A stretch of DNA of 64,000 nt from Candidatus Binatia bacterium. GTDB taxonomy: Bacteria > Desulfobacterota > Binatia > HRBIN30. Within the stretch, counting starts at the first letter, position 1. Each line of letters begins with the position of its first letter. The DNA lies in contig BPIR01000001.1 of the NCBI GenBank assembly GCA_026004215.1, positions 1,082,566 through 1,146,565 on the forward strand, in the 5' to 3' direction. Made by a program: the position numbers and the translations under genes. The notes under the pieces were generated by a model. It worked only from the letters and a program-made list of their open reading frames with translations, was not told the DNA's origin and did not search any database. Shown piece after piece: positions 1-9,006 of this stretch.

Positions 1-1
1 T

Positions 2-304
2 GACGGGTTGACACCAGTGGAAGATTTGCGCACCGTTTACGAACGCGTTCGGTCGAAAGACAAGGCCTTCGTCGTCATAGGCAAGAAAACCGGTGCAACC
101 AACAATTACGCCCATGCGGACCTCATCCTGGGTTTACACGCACCCGTGGACGTGTACCCGGTGATTTGCCGCTGGCTGGAGGCTCACCGAGAATCGGGCA
201 AGCTTACGCGCGACTCGGCTGCAAAAGTTCGCCGACGCGAACACGCAGCCGCCGCGAGCAAAGTCATACCACTGGCTCGCAAGCAACGAGCCTCCTCGAA
301 GTGA
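2..304 (+). CDS. Alpha/beta hydrolase, C-terminal part (5' end outside window)
   Basis: The reading frame is open from the first full codon of the window and ends at 304, so this is the tail of a longer protein. The visible 100 residues begin DGLTPVEDL and contain NYAHADLILG, which looks like the C-terminal catalytic-histidine loop of alpha/beta hydrolases; the opening resembles the loop after the acid residue (GDxxxxTPxED). A helix (VDVYPVICRWLEAH) follows, then a basic, low-complexity tail. The fold assignment is from motif resemblance only. The substrate cannot be told because the nucleophile region lies outside the window. An internal TTG at 8 is not taken as the start, since the frame continues upstream in the same style. 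Confidence 0.6.
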   Translation, partial: DGLTPVEDLRTVYERVRSKDKAFVVIGKKTGATNNYAHADLILGLHAPVDVYPVICRWLEAHRESGKLTRDSAAKVRRREHAAAASKVIPLARKQRASSK

Positions 305-374
305 CCCACAAGAGAACTTCCAGGTCGGCTCGACTTCTCGCGCCGAGAACTCCTTCAAGGCGTTCCCGTCGGTC

Positions 375-402
375 TGGCGGGCACCCCTACCCCCGCCCGC
401 CA
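375..402 (+). terminator. GC-rich hairpin after the hydrolase gene
   Basis: Perfect 8-base inverted repeat TGGCGGGC (375-382) and GCCCGCCA (395-402) with a 12-base C-rich loop, 71 bases after the hydrolase stop and before the helicase start. There is no T-run after it, so it is at best a non-canonical terminator or an RNA-stabilising hairpin. Confidence 0.4.
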
Positions 403-464
403 AGCCAAGCCAAATCAAACCACTTGTGCCATCCTCGCAACAACCAATAGGATAGTGAGTTATC

Positions 465-2576
465 GTGGCTAACAGGATCGTTCAGGAAGAACTCGAGCTG
501 CTCGCGAAAGTCAACCGCGTGCTGGAAGAACAACCGCGCTCGCAGGGTCCCTCGGAGGCCAACTTGGTTGCGGAGCTCGAGCGGATTCGCGACATGCTCC
601 GGGAGGGCGAAAAGCTCGAAGACCATGCGGCGCTGCTGCAGCAGTGGGACCGGCAAAGCGCCCTGCTTCAACAAATCCGGGCATCGCGCGCCGCCCCGCA
701 GGTGGACCCCTCTTCCCCCTACTTCGCCCACATGCGGATCAGAGAAAACGGCTCAGAACGAGATGTCTTGCTGGGCAAGGCCACGAGACTTTCCGACGAT
801 GTGCGGATCGTCGACTGGCGCCATGCTCCTATCTCGAAAATCTTTTACCGCTACCAGCAAGGAGAGGAATTCGACGAAGAAATTGCGGGCCGCCGTGCTC
901 TCGGAGAGCTCGTGGTCCGACGCACGGTCACCATCCGCGATCGAGAACTGCAACGAGTCGAAGCTCCCGAGGGTGTTTTCGTTCGAGATGCCCAGGCCCC
1001 CGGAGGTTGGCGGAAGGCGCGCGCTCGCCATCCTCGCCTCGCAGGCGGGGAGGCCTCTGCTTTGCGTGCGTACGGCGGCGAAGAAGCCATGCGGCGCAGG
1101 CTCGGAACGGATGCCAGCGGTGTCTCCATGCGGGCGGATAAACACCTGCCCGACATCGCCGGACTGATCGATCCAGCGCAGTTCGAGCTGATCACTCGCC
1201 CGTCCGTTGGCTTCGTTGTGATTCGGGGCACAGCCGGTTCCGGCAAAACAACCGTTGCGCTTCACCGCATCGCCTACCTTGCGTACGACGACCCGAGCGT
1301 CGATTCTAACCGGTCCCTCGTGATCGTATTTTCGAGAGCCCTGCGGGACTACGTCAGCCACGTTCTGCCCGCGCTCGGGATTCGGCACGTGCAGGTCCGC
1401 ACCTTCGCGGAGTGGGCCGCGGAGCATACGCGTCGCTTGTTCCCCAAATTGCCTCGCAAAATCCGCGAACTGACCCCAGCTCCTGTGGAGCGACTCAAAC
1501 TTCACCCGGCACTTCTGGTAGCCGCTGAAAGGTATATCGGCGGCCAACCGGGCGAAAAAACTCCGGAACAAGTTCTCGACGACTGGGCCAGTCTCTTGAG
1601 CCACCACACCTTGCTTGCCGAAGTGTTCCGAGACACCGCGCCCGGGGCGTTCTCGGAGGCCGATTTACAGCGAGCCGTGGATTGGTGCCGTGACCGCTGC
1701 CGCGAAGTGATTGCTTGGACGGAAGGAGACTTCTCGACCATCGCGGAGCTCGACCCGGAGGACGACGCCCTGCTCCTCTTTTTGTGGCAGCGCCGCATCG
1801 GTCCCTTGCCGCACAGCAGCGGGCAACCCCTGCAATACCGCCACCTTGTGATCGACGAGGTGCAAGACTTTGCACCGCTCGAGGTGCGGGTGCTTTTGGA
1901 CTGCCTCGACGAGCACCAAAGCGTCACGCTCGCAGGAGATACCCAACAACACATCTCGGAGCAGGGCGGATTTACCTCGTGGGTCGAGTTTTTCCGTGAA
2001 CTGGGCCTCGAGGGAATCGCCGTCAGCACGCTGGAAATTAGCTACCGCTGCTCTCAAGAAATTGCGTCCTTTGCAGCCGCAGTCCTCGGCCCCCTGCGCG
2101 AGGATGAGCGGCCCCCACAAACGACGCGGAGCGGCCCTCCGGTCGAATACTTTCGGTTTACCGACCATGGTGCCTGCGTGAATTTTCTTGCGGACGCCTT
2201 GAACGAGCTGGCGCGCAAAGAACCGCTGGCCTCGGTTGCCTTGCTCACGCCGGATCCGAACTTGAGTGAAGTGTATTACGAGGGTCTCAAGACTTGCGAG
2301 GTTCCAAGGTTACGCCGCGTAGAAGATCAAAAATTCTCGTTTGCTCCAGGCGTTGAAATCACCGAGGTACAACAGGTCAAAGGCCTCGAGTTCGATTACG
2401 TGATTTTGGTGGAGGTCAGTTCCGCCTTTTATCCGGACACACCTTCTGCACGGAGGCTTTTGCACGTCGGCGCCACTCGCGCGATCCATCAGCTTTGGCT
2501 GACCAGTGTGGGCTCGCCAAGTCCGATCTTGCGCCCGCTGTTGCAGCACGGAGTTTCTTCCGACCAGTCGATTTGA
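465..2576 (+). CDS. helD: HelD-type UvrD-like helicase / RNA polymerase-associated ATPase
   Basis: A 703-residue superfamily 1 helicase-like protein. It starts with a charged coiled-coil (about residues 1-85), followed by the HelD-family segment SPYF...VDWRHAPIS around residues 90-130. The ATPase parts follow: Walker A GTAGSGKTT (about 255-262), Walker B VIDEVQDF (about 463-470), motif III LAGDTQQ, motif IV SYRCSQEI and motif VI HVGATRA near the C-terminus. HelD proteins of this length release stalled RNA polymerase from DNA in Gram-positive bacteria, whereas the E. coli relative is DNA helicase IV; which role applies here is inference. The start is GTG at 465 with only a weak ribosome site. 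It stands alone between the hydrolase and glgC. Confidence 0.85.
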   Translation: MANRIVQEELELLAKVNRVLEEQPRSQGPSEANLVAELERIRDMLREGEKLEDHAALLQQWDRQSALLQQIRASRAAPQVDPSSPYFAHMRIRENGSERDVLLGKATRLSDDVRIVDWRHAPISKIFYRYQQGEEFDEEIAGRRALGELVVRRTVTIRDRELQRVEAPEGVFVRDAQAPGGWRKARARHPRLAGGEASALRAYGGEEAMRRRLGTDASGVSMRADKHLPDIAGLIDPAQFELITRPSVGFVVIRGTAGSGKTTVALHRIAYLAYDDPSVDSNRSLVIVFSRALRDYVSHVLPALGIRHVQVRTFAEWAAEHTRRLFPKLPRKIRELTPAPVERLKLHPALLVAAERYIGGQPGEKTPEQVLDDWASLLSHHTLLAEVFRDTAPGAFSEADLQRAVDWCRDRCREVIAWTEGDFSTIAELDPEDDALLLFLWQRRIGPLPHSSGQPLQYRHLVIDEVQDFAPLEVRVLLDCLDEHQSVTLAGDTQQHISEQGGFTSWVEFFRELGLEGIAVSTLEISYRCSQEIASFAAAVLGPLREDERPPQTTRSGPPVEYFRFTDHGACVNFLADALNELARKEPLASVALLTPDPNLSEVYYEGLKTCEVPRLRRVEDQKFSFAPGVEITEVQQVKGLEFDYVILVEVSSAFYPDTPSARRLLHVGATRAIHQLWLTSVGSPSPILRPLLQHGVSSDQSI

Positions 2577-2687
2577 GCTCGGCTGAAGCAAGTCCCCGCA
2601 AGCGTTCAGAATCCAGGTGCGCTATTTCCCCGCATCCGGGACTGAGTCGGTAGACGGGCCGCACGAGTTCGGGTAGTCTCGGGGGCC

Positions 2688-3944
2688 GTGAAAGAAGTCG
2701 TAGCCGTTGTGCTCGGTGGCGGTCGCGGCACCCGCCTGTATCCACTTACCCAATGGCGCAGCAAGCCTGCTGTGCCTCTGGCCGGCAAGTACCGGCTCGT
2801 GGACGTCCCGATCAGCAACTGTATCAATTCCGGCTTGCGACAAATCTTCGTACTCTCCCAGTTTCAGTCTGCGTCGCTCAATCGGCACATCTCGCGGACC
2901 TACCGCTTCGACCCGTTTACACCCGGATTCGTGGAAATTCTCGCGGCGGAGCAAACCGAGGCGAGTATGGATTGGTATCAAGGCACCGCCGACGCGGTCC
3001 GCAAGCAACTGCACCGCTTCTTGCGACATGGGGTCGAGCACATTTTGATTCTTTCGGGAGACCAGTTGTACGTGATGGATTTCCGCTCCGTATTGGAGCA
3101 GCACACCCGCACTGGGGCGGACATTACCATCGCGGTCACACCCGTCACGGAGCGCGACGCTAGCGAATTCGGGATCCTACAGGTGGACCGTAGTGGCCGC
3201 ATTGTCGACTTCGTCGAAAAGCCCCGCGACGCTCAGGTGTTGCAGCGTCTGGCATTGGCGGAAGAGGAAGTTCGCCAGCGCGGCATCACGCCCGATCGGC
3301 GTTATCTGGCTTCGATGGGCATCTATCTCTTCAAACCGCGGGTGCTCGTCGAATGCCTGGAGGACCAACGACGTGTCGACTTCGGTAAGGAAGTGATACC
3401 CTTTGCGATCCAGAACTACTTCGTCCGCGCTTTGCTCTTCCCTGGCTACTGGGAAGACATCGGAACCATCCGCACCTTTTATCATGCGAATCTCGAACTC
3501 GCGTCGGACCACCCGCCGATCAACCTGTTCGATGAAGAGCGCCCAATTTACACGCGACCGCGCTTCTTGCCCGGCTCTCGAATCGCCGCCTGCCAGGTTC
3601 GCGAGAGTATCGTTTGCGAAGGCAGTCACCTCGAAGCCGCTAATGTCCAGGAATCCGTGATTGGGATTCGCAGCATGGTCCGCCCGGGTTCGCAATTGCG
3701 TCGCGTCGTCATGATGGGCGCGGACTATTACGAGGACGGTCCAGCGGGGCACGTGCCACTTGGGGTCGGCGAGGACTGCGTAATTCAAGATGCGATCATA
3801 GACAAAAACGCTCGCATTGGCGCCGGCGTTCGTATTCTCAACGAGCAGCAGGTGAAACACCTCGACGGGCCCAACTTTTTTATTCGCGATGGCATTGTCA
3901 TCGTTCCCAAAAATGCCGTTATCCCACCCGGCACTGTGATCTGA
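2688..3944 (+). CDS. glgC: Glucose-1-phosphate adenylyltransferase (ADP-glucose pyrophosphorylase)
   Basis: Makes ADP-glucose from ATP and glucose-1-phosphate, the committed step of bacterial glycogen synthesis. The N-terminus carries the nucleotidyltransferase signature LGGGRGTRLYPLT, then SKPAVPLAGKYRLVD. SGDQLYVMDF (about residue 123) and the ending VVPxNAVIPPGTVI are the form seen in cyanobacterial and plant enzymes rather than the E. coli type. The C-terminal third is the left-handed beta-helix, with hexapeptide-like repeats from about residue 295. At 418 residues the length is normal. Start is GTG at 2688. No other glycogen gene lies nearby; the next gene is a Nudix hydrolase 58 bases downstream, which may share the transcript. 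Confidence 0.93.
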   Translation: MKEVVAVVLGGGRGTRLYPLTQWRSKPAVPLAGKYRLVDVPISNCINSGLRQIFVLSQFQSASLNRHISRTYRFDPFTPGFVEILAAEQTEASMDWYQGTADAVRKQLHRFLRHGVEHILILSGDQLYVMDFRSVLEQHTRTGADITIAVTPVTERDASEFGILQVDRSGRIVDFVEKPRDAQVLQRLALAEEEVRQRGITPDRRYLASMGIYLFKPRVLVECLEDQRRVDFGKEVIPFAIQNYFVRALLFPGYWEDIGTIRTFYHANLELASDHPPINLFDEERPIYTRPRFLPGSRIAACQVRESIVCEGSHLEAANVQESVIGIRSMVRPGSQLRRVVMMGADYYEDGPAGHVPLGVGEDCVIQDAIIDKNARIGAGVRILNEQQVKHLDGPNFFIRDGIVIVPKNAVIPPGTVI

Positions 3945-4002
3945 GAAACCTTCTCCTTGCATCCGCTCGCCGTTGCAAGCATAGAATTCGCCCCACCGAA
4001 CA

Positions 4003-4554
4003 ATGACCGAACCACGCCAGTGCATATACAAGGGCAAAGTCGTCCACCTATGGCTCGAACGTGTGGTGCTGCCGAACGGCCACGAGGTCACCTTAGAAGT
4101 GATCCGCCATCCCGGAGCCGCTGCGGTGGTCCCCCTGCACGAGAGCGGAGATGTCACCCTGATTCGCCAGTACCGCCATGCTGCTGGGGGCTTCATCTGG
4201 GAGATTCCAGCGGGCAAACTGGATGGTGAAGATCCCGCAGTGTGCGCGCTGCGGGAACTTGAAGAAGAAGCTGGCCTCGCCGCCGGCCGGTTGACTCACT
4301 TGGGTTGGATCTTCACCACACCAGGGTTCACGGACGAGAAAATCCATCTCTTCCTTGCCGAGGAGCTTTCGCCCGCAACACAGAAACTGGAACACGACGA
4401 GGTTCTGACTTGCGCCCGTTACCCGTTGCAACAGGCTCTGGCGATGGTGGCCCGCGGCGAGATTGTCGACGCGAAATCCGCATTAGCGCTCTTCCTCACC
4501 GCCGAGCACTTGCGCCACCGAGATGGCGGGGCCGAAAGCTCCGCGGGCGGATAA
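4003..4554 (+). CDS. Nudix hydrolase, ADP-ribose pyrophosphatase-like
   Basis: A 183-residue Nudix protein. The N-terminal beta domain contains VTLIRQYRHAAGG, followed by WEIPAGKLDG and RELEEEAGL, which is the Nudix box of the ADP-ribose pyrophosphatase (NudF/NUDT5) group. The box is one residue shorter than usual: the G-x5-E spacing has become G-x4-E by loss of the Pro in the common GKLDPGE. The metal-binding RELEEEAG core is intact. The likely reaction is ADP-ribose to AMP plus ribose-5-phosphate, though related sugar nucleotides are possible. Position just after glgC makes ADP-glucose another candidate substrate, by inference only. Confidence 0.8.
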   Translation: MTEPRQCIYKGKVVHLWLERVVLPNGHEVTLEVIRHPGAAAVVPLHESGDVTLIRQYRHAAGGFIWEIPAGKLDGEDPAVCALRELEEEAGLAAGRLTHLGWIFTTPGFTDEKIHLFLAEELSPATQKLEHDEVLTCARYPLQQALAMVARGEIVDAKSALALFLTAEHLRHRDGGAESSAGG

Positions 4555-4585
4555 TGCACACAGCTTTCGCTACTGCGATGGCCCG

Positions 4586-6106
4586 ATGACCGATCTGCAC
4601 GCGTCCTACCGCAAACTCGTCCTGCAGGTGCGAAAACTGTCGCGTCTAGAGGAAGCGCTCAAGCTTCTCGAATGGGATCAGGCTACGTACATGCCCCCAG
4701 GCGCGCATGGAGAACGCGCGGAACAAACGGCCACTTTGGCGGCTGTTGTCCACGATCAGCGGATCGCTCCCCAATTGCTTAGCCTCATCGACGAACTGGC
4801 AGCGCATTTACCGGAGCTGAGCCCCAGCGCCGCAGTGGATGTGCGAGAGCTGAAGTGGCGTGCAGACCGGCTCCGGCGCGTACCCACCGCGCTGCAATCC
4901 GCGCGAGCCCAGGCCCAGTCTCTGGCTCGCTCCGCATGGTCGGAGGCACGCGAAACTGGCCAGTTTCAGTTGCTCGCCCCACATTTGGAGGAGGTCGTTC
5001 GCCTCGAACGAGAGTACGCACAGGCCATCGCCGGTGACGGCGATTTATACCAAGTCTTGCTCGAGGAATACGAACCCGGAATACCCGAATCGCTTGTGCG
5101 AGAAGTCTTCGAACAATTGCGCAAGCCATTGCGGCAATTTGCGCAACGACTCACGGACCTGGCCGAACAACGAAGAAAATACCCTAGCGTGCTGCGCGGT
5201 TCCTACCCGATCTCGTCTCAGCGTGAACTCAATCGGTACGTGGCGGAGCGCGTCGGGTTTGACTTTTCTTGCGGCCGCATGGATGAGTCCGCACATCCTT
5301 TTTCGATTTCCATTGGCAGGGATTATCGCATCACCACCCGCTACGACGTATCGGACCTCCGCGTCGGCCTGTACTCCACCCTCCACGAGGTCGGGCATGC
5401 ACTGTACGAGCAAGGGCTGTTGCCCGAAGCCCACGGACTCCCACGAGGTAGCGCGTGCTCGCTTGGAATCCACGAGTCGCAATCGCGGCTGTGGGAGAAC
5501 TTCGTTGGCCGGTCCGAGGCTTTCTGGCGATTCTTGCTTCCCCAAGCGTGCCGCGTTTTTCCAACCCTCCGCAACGCCTCGCTCGACGCGATTTTGGCGG
5601 ACGTCAACGAAGCTCATCCGACATTCATCCGGACAGAGGCGGACGAGATTACTTACAATTTGCACGTCCTCGTGCGCTACGAACTCGAGCGCAAGCTGAT
5701 CGAGGGGGAGTTGCAGGTGATGGATTTGCCGGATGCGTGGAACGCCAAAATGAGGGAACTGCTCGGCATCGTGCCACCGAGCGCACGCGAGGGCGTCCTG
5801 CAGGACATCCACTGGCCAAGCGGAGCTTTCGGGTATTTCCCCACGTATACACTGGGAAACGTCTTTGCCGCCCAAATGATGGAAGCAGTAGACCAACAAA
5901 TCGGACCGCTGTCGCCACATATCGAGCGCGGGGATTTCACTCCTCTTTTGGATTGGCTGACCCGCAATATCTACCACTTTGGGCAGCAGTACCGCTCCAC
6001 CGAGCTCGTCTTTCGGCTCACCGGTAGTCCCCCGTCTGCGCGTGCCCTTCTCCATCACCTACACCTTCGCCTCGAATGGTTGGAGAGCCACGCCCGGCGC
6101 CCGTAG
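4586..6106 (+). CDS. Metallocarboxypeptidase of family M32 (carboxypeptidase Taq-like)
   Basis: A 506-residue zinc carboxypeptidase that trims C-terminal residues from peptides in the cytoplasm. The active-site HEVGH (within STLHEVGHALYE, about residues 268-272) and the following family motif HESQSRLWENFVGR place it in family M32. GYFPTYTLGN near the C-terminus is also a family hallmark. The length matches the usual 490-510 residues. The open frame extends upstream to 4523, inside the Nudix gene, but the ATG at 4586 (MTDLHASYRKL) gives the normal M32 N-terminus and clears the Nudix stop at 4554. Confidence 0.9.
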   Translation: MTDLHASYRKLVLQVRKLSRLEEALKLLEWDQATYMPPGAHGERAEQTATLAAVVHDQRIAPQLLSLIDELAAHLPELSPSAAVDVRELKWRADRLRRVPTALQSARAQAQSLARSAWSEARETGQFQLLAPHLEEVVRLEREYAQAIAGDGDLYQVLLEEYEPGIPESLVREVFEQLRKPLRQFAQRLTDLAEQRRKYPSVLRGSYPISSQRELNRYVAERVGFDFSCGRMDESAHPFSISIGRDYRITTRYDVSDLRVGLYSTLHEVGHALYEQGLLPEAHGLPRGSACSLGIHESQSRLWENFVGRSEAFWRFLLPQACRVFPTLRNASLDAILADVNEAHPTFIRTEADEITYNLHVLVRYELERKLIEGELQVMDLPDAWNAKMRELLGIVPPSAREGVLQDIHWPSGAFGYFPTYTLGNVFAAQMMEAVDQQIGPLSPHIERGDFTPLLDWLTRNIYHFGQQYRSTELVFRLTGSPPSARALLHHLHLRLEWLESHARRP

Positions 6107-6109
6107 TTA

Positions 6110-6125
6110 CCGTCAGCTCTGACGG
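6110..6125. promoter_or_regulatory. Perfect dyad CCGTCAG-CT-CTGACGG
   Basis: Seven-base arms (6110-6116 and 6119-6125) start four bases after the carboxypeptidase stop. A T-rich stretch (AGTCTTTCTAT) follows. It could fold as a short terminator for the carboxypeptidase, or act as an operator for the downstream histidine kinase. If it terminates, the kinase must start downstream of it. Confidence 0.4.
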
Positions 6126-6204
6126 AATAGTCTTTCTATCCAAAAGAATTCCGAGTATGCTGGTGGGCAAGGCTGAAGAAGCGGCAGCGCTTCGAGGCAC
6201 GCCT

Positions 6205-7572
6205 ATGCTCCACAGCATCGAAACGAATTCCAGAAAGGAAAGCGGTTCGTGGGTGGTATGCCACGAGCGAGTCCATGACCGCGCCTTTCACATGTTGGGG
6301 GCGCGTGTTGCCGAAGGATTGATCGTTTGGGGAATCCTCGAGTGGTTTTACGCACCGGCGATTCAACAGCTCTGGGCGAGCCGTTTGATTTTTGCCGCTT
6401 ATTTTATTGCCAACCTCGCGCTCGTAGTTCCCCAGCGCCGGCGTGCCCTGACCCCGCTGCTGGTTTGGCTCGATATCATCGCCAACCTAGCGCCGATGGC
6501 GGCAGCTACTCATTGGTCCGGGGGACTCTATAGCCCAATTCTGCCAATTTTCGTGATCAAAGTCGGCAACTACGGGCTCATCTACAGCATCCAGACGGGC
6601 ATCCGTGCACTGGTCGCCACAGTCCTACTGCTCGGCGCATTCTGGATTACGAACAGTATCGGATTAGGCCCGAGCTCTTCGCTGCACATGGTACCCGAAC
6701 CGACGCGGCAAACCTTGACCCTAGCGTTCGGCGCGTTTCTCTTCGCGGTTGGTTGTTACGGGGCGGTACGTTTCTTTCGAGAGATCTCGGATCGCGAGCG
6801 GCGGCTCGCAGCCGCACTGGCGGAGCAACAAAGTCTCTACAGCCAATTGCTCCAAGATCGCGAGCGATTGCGGCAGCTTTCCCAGCGACTCGTCGAGTCC
6901 AGCGAGGCGACACTCCAAACCATCTCACGCGAACTCCACGACGACCTAGGGCAAGCGATTACGGCCGTTCGCTTGGACCTTGGCCGGATCGAGCGTAGCC
7001 TGCCGCTCGGCTCGGAGGCGCGGCAGCAGATTCAGGACTCGAGGCGGCAACTTGCGGCGATTCTCGATGCGGTGCGCAACTTGTCGCAGGTGTTACGGCC
7101 TGCCGTGCTCGACGACTTGGGGCTGGTTCCCGCTCTCGAATCCTACGTTTCTCGCTTCTCGGCACGAACGGGAATTCAAGCCGACCTACGCATCGCCGTG
7201 GGAGAGATCGTTCTCCCGCGTGAAATCGAGCTTGCGGTGTACCGCACATTACAGGAGGCCCTGACGAACGTCGCCCGGCACGCTCAAGCTCGCAACGTCC
7301 TGGTTACGCTAGAAGTGGATTCGAACCGGGTGCGGCTGCGCGTGCGGGACGATGGTCGAGGTTTCGATCCAGACGCTGCACCATCTTTCGGGAAGAAACT
7401 CGGCATGGGCATCACCGGGATGCGGGAGCGTGCCGGACTTTACGACGGCCGCCTTCTCGTGACCTCGAGTCCCGGCAAAGGAACCGAGGTGTTCCTGGAG
7501 CTACCAATGATTTTGAGGGGGGAGGACATTCGTGAAAGACGGGGTACAACCCATCACCGTGCTACTGGTTGA
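6205..7572 (+). CDS. Membrane-bound sensor histidine kinase, NarX/DegS (HisKA_3) type
   Basis: Sensor half of a two-component pair. Hydrophobic segments between about residues 35 and 200 suggest five to six membrane helices with little extracytoplasmic domain. A cytoplasmic coiled-coil follows, then the dimerisation/phosphoacceptor motif [16 protein letters not shown], where the H is the phosphorylation site. The HATPase_c domain has the N box [13 protein letters not shown], the G1 box RDDGRGFD and the G2 box [12 protein letters not shown]. The open frame begins at 6076, overlapping the peptidase, with ATGs at 6157 and 6205. The start at 6205 is preferred because a GAGG lies about 8 bases upstream; 6157 remains possible. 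The 3' end overlaps the response regulator gene by 41 bases, so they are co-transcribed. The signal sensed is unknown. Confidence 0.85.
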   Translation: MLHSIETNSRKESGSWVVCHERVHDRAFHMLGARVAEGLIVWGILEWFYAPAIQQLWASRLIFAAYFIANLALVVPQRRRALTPLLVWLDIIANLAPMAAATHWSGGLYSPILPIFVIKVGNYGLIYSIQTGIRALVATVLLLGAFWITNSIGLGPSSSLHMVPEPTRQTLTLAFGAFLFAVGCYGAVRFFREISDRERRLAAALAEQQSLYSQLLQDRERLRQLSQRLVESSEATLQTISRELHDDLGQAITAVRLDLGRIERSLPLGSEARQQIQDSRRQLAAILDAVRNLSQVLRPAVLDDLGLVPALESYVSRFSARTGIQADLRIAVGEIVLPREIELAVYRTLQEALTNVARHAQARNVLVTLEVDSNRVRLRVRDDGRGFDPDAAPSFGKKLGMGITGMRERAGLYDGRLLVTSSPGKGTEVFLELPMILRGEDIRERRGTTHHRATG

Positions 7573-8191
7573 CGACCACACGGTAGTCCGTAAGGGCATC
7601 CGCCGACTCCTGGAAGACGACCCTCGCGTACAGGTTGTCGGGGAGGCGAGCAACGGACGCGATGCGCTTGCCCTTGCCCAGCAATTACAACCCGATGTGG
7701 CTGTGGTGGACGTGGGGCTTCCGGGCTTGAACGGGGTCGAGTTAACAACGCAACTGCGGGCAGCTTCCAGCCGTACCGCAGTGGTTGTGTTGTCCATGTA
7801 TGGGGATCCGGCCTACATCCATCGCGCGCTTCAAGCCGGGGCCAAGGCGTATCTGCTCAAGGATGCCGACGACCAAGAACTGATCAAGGCAGTGCTCGCC
7901 GTGCACCAAGGCAGCTCTTATTTTAGCCCGGCGGTGTCGCGAGTCGTGCTCGAAGGGTTTCTCGACGGTGCCGTTCCGGACACCGATACGGAACTCGCAC
8001 GGCTCTCGGAGCGTGAACGAGAGGTTCTGCAATTGGTCGCCGAGGGCAAGAGCAGCAAGGAAATTGCCCAGATTCTGGGAGTCAGTGTCAGCACAGTGGA
8101 GAGCCACCGCAAGCACATCATGGAAAAGCTCGACCTGCACAACACCGCAGCCGTTGTGCGCTTTGCGATCCGCAAGGGCATCGTGCAGTGA
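7532..8191 (+). CDS. NarL/FixJ-family response regulator
   Basis: A 219-residue regulator. The receiver domain has the acidic pair at Asp14/15, phosphoacceptor Asp60 (VVDVGLPG) and the conserved Lys in LLKDAD. The LuxR-type helix-turn-helix is in the C-terminal third ([15 protein letters not shown]...[16 protein letters not shown]). The start is GTG at 7532 behind a strong GGGGGAGG site lying inside the kinase gene. The overlap indicates translational coupling with the HisKA_3 kinase upstream, its probable phosphodonor. Target genes are not evident. Confidence 0.92.
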   Translation: MKDGVQPITVLLVDDHTVVRKGIRRLLEDDPRVQVVGEASNGRDALALAQQLQPDVAVVDVGLPGLNGVELTTQLRAASSRTAVVVLSMYGDPAYIHRALQAGAKAYLLKDADDQELIKAVLAVHQGSSYFSPAVSRVVLEGFLDGAVPDTDTELARLSEREREVLQLVAEGKSSKEIAQILGVSVSTVESHRKHIMEKLDLHNTAAVVRFAIRKGIVQ

Positions 8192-8336
8192 TCGTACGTA
8201 CGGGCCCGGGATTCTCCTCCACGGCCCGCGGCAGCAGGGACGCCCGAACCCAAGCGAGCTGTTTTCCATCCCGTTCGTCAGAGCAGAAATGTACTCTTGC
8301 TTCGTGTCGGGAACATCGGCGAAACTCGCGTAAGCG

Positions 8337-8912
8337 ATGCACCCCTCAGCTTCCCCTCGCCCAATTCGGGTCATTCTGGCGGACGATCACGTGCTTATAC
8401 GGAGTCGCGTCCGTGCGTTGTTGGAGTCCACTTCCGGTTTCGAGGTGGTCGCGGAAGTTTCGGACGGGCCCACGGCCGTGGCAGAGGTGCAACGGCTTTG
8501 TCCCGACCTCGCCTTGATCGACTTGAGCCTGCCTTACCTGGATGGGATCGAGACCACAGTGACCATTCGCCAGCTCTGTCCCAAGGTTCGAGTTGTCGTA
8601 CTCTCGGCCCATGACGACGCCACTTATGCACGCCGGGCTCTCCTGCTTGGCGCGAGTGCTTTCCTCCCCAAGCCATCGCTCGAGCGGACAATGTTCGCGA
8701 CCATCCGCAACGTGCTCTCCAGCCCCTTATCACCGCTTCCCGGTCACGAGTCGGTACACCCAGTTACCCATAACAACCAGATTGCCAGTCTCCACCGGGC
8801 GAGGGCACAGAAAGACGTCAAGGCTCTCCCTTCCAAAATGGTGGTCGGACTGGCGTCCTCCCTTCGGCTGTGGGAACAATGGCGCTCGGTCCTACGCCTT
8901 CTCAGGCGTTGA
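8337..8912 (+). CDS. Response regulator receiver-only protein with atypical tail
   Basis: The first about 125 residues form a receiver domain of the NarL type: Asp16/17, phosphoacceptor Asp62 in ALIDLSLPYLDG, and Lys in FLPKPS. Instead of the LuxR-type DNA-binding domain expected for this subfamily, the remaining 65 or so residues are basic and unlike any domain I recognise (ends RSVLRLLRR). It lies 145 bases after the NarL-type regulator and may be a third partner of the same kinase, for example a phosphate sink or competitor. An alternative is a regulator that has lost its output domain. I see no helix-turn-helix pattern in the tail. Confidence 0.75.
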   Translation: MHPSASPRPIRVILADDHVLIRSRVRALLESTSGFEVVAEVSDGPTAVAEVQRLCPDLALIDLSLPYLDGIETTVTIRQLCPKVRVVVLSAHDDATYARRALLLGASAFLPKPSLERTMFATIRNVLSSPLSPLPGHESVHPVTHNNQIASLHRARAQKDVKALPSKMVVGLASSLRLWEQWRSVLRLLRR

Positions 8913-9006
8913 GGCGCCCTCCCCAATCTCGGACCTCAAAATCCCTGGTTTCGGCAATTTACGTGGCGTGGTCCCGGTGCCATCCACAATGCTCAAGGAG
9001 GGAGCC

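Noticed and set aside
3177..4217. 346-residue minus-strand open frame
   Set aside because: Antisense of glgC and the Nudix gene, with no recognisable feature.
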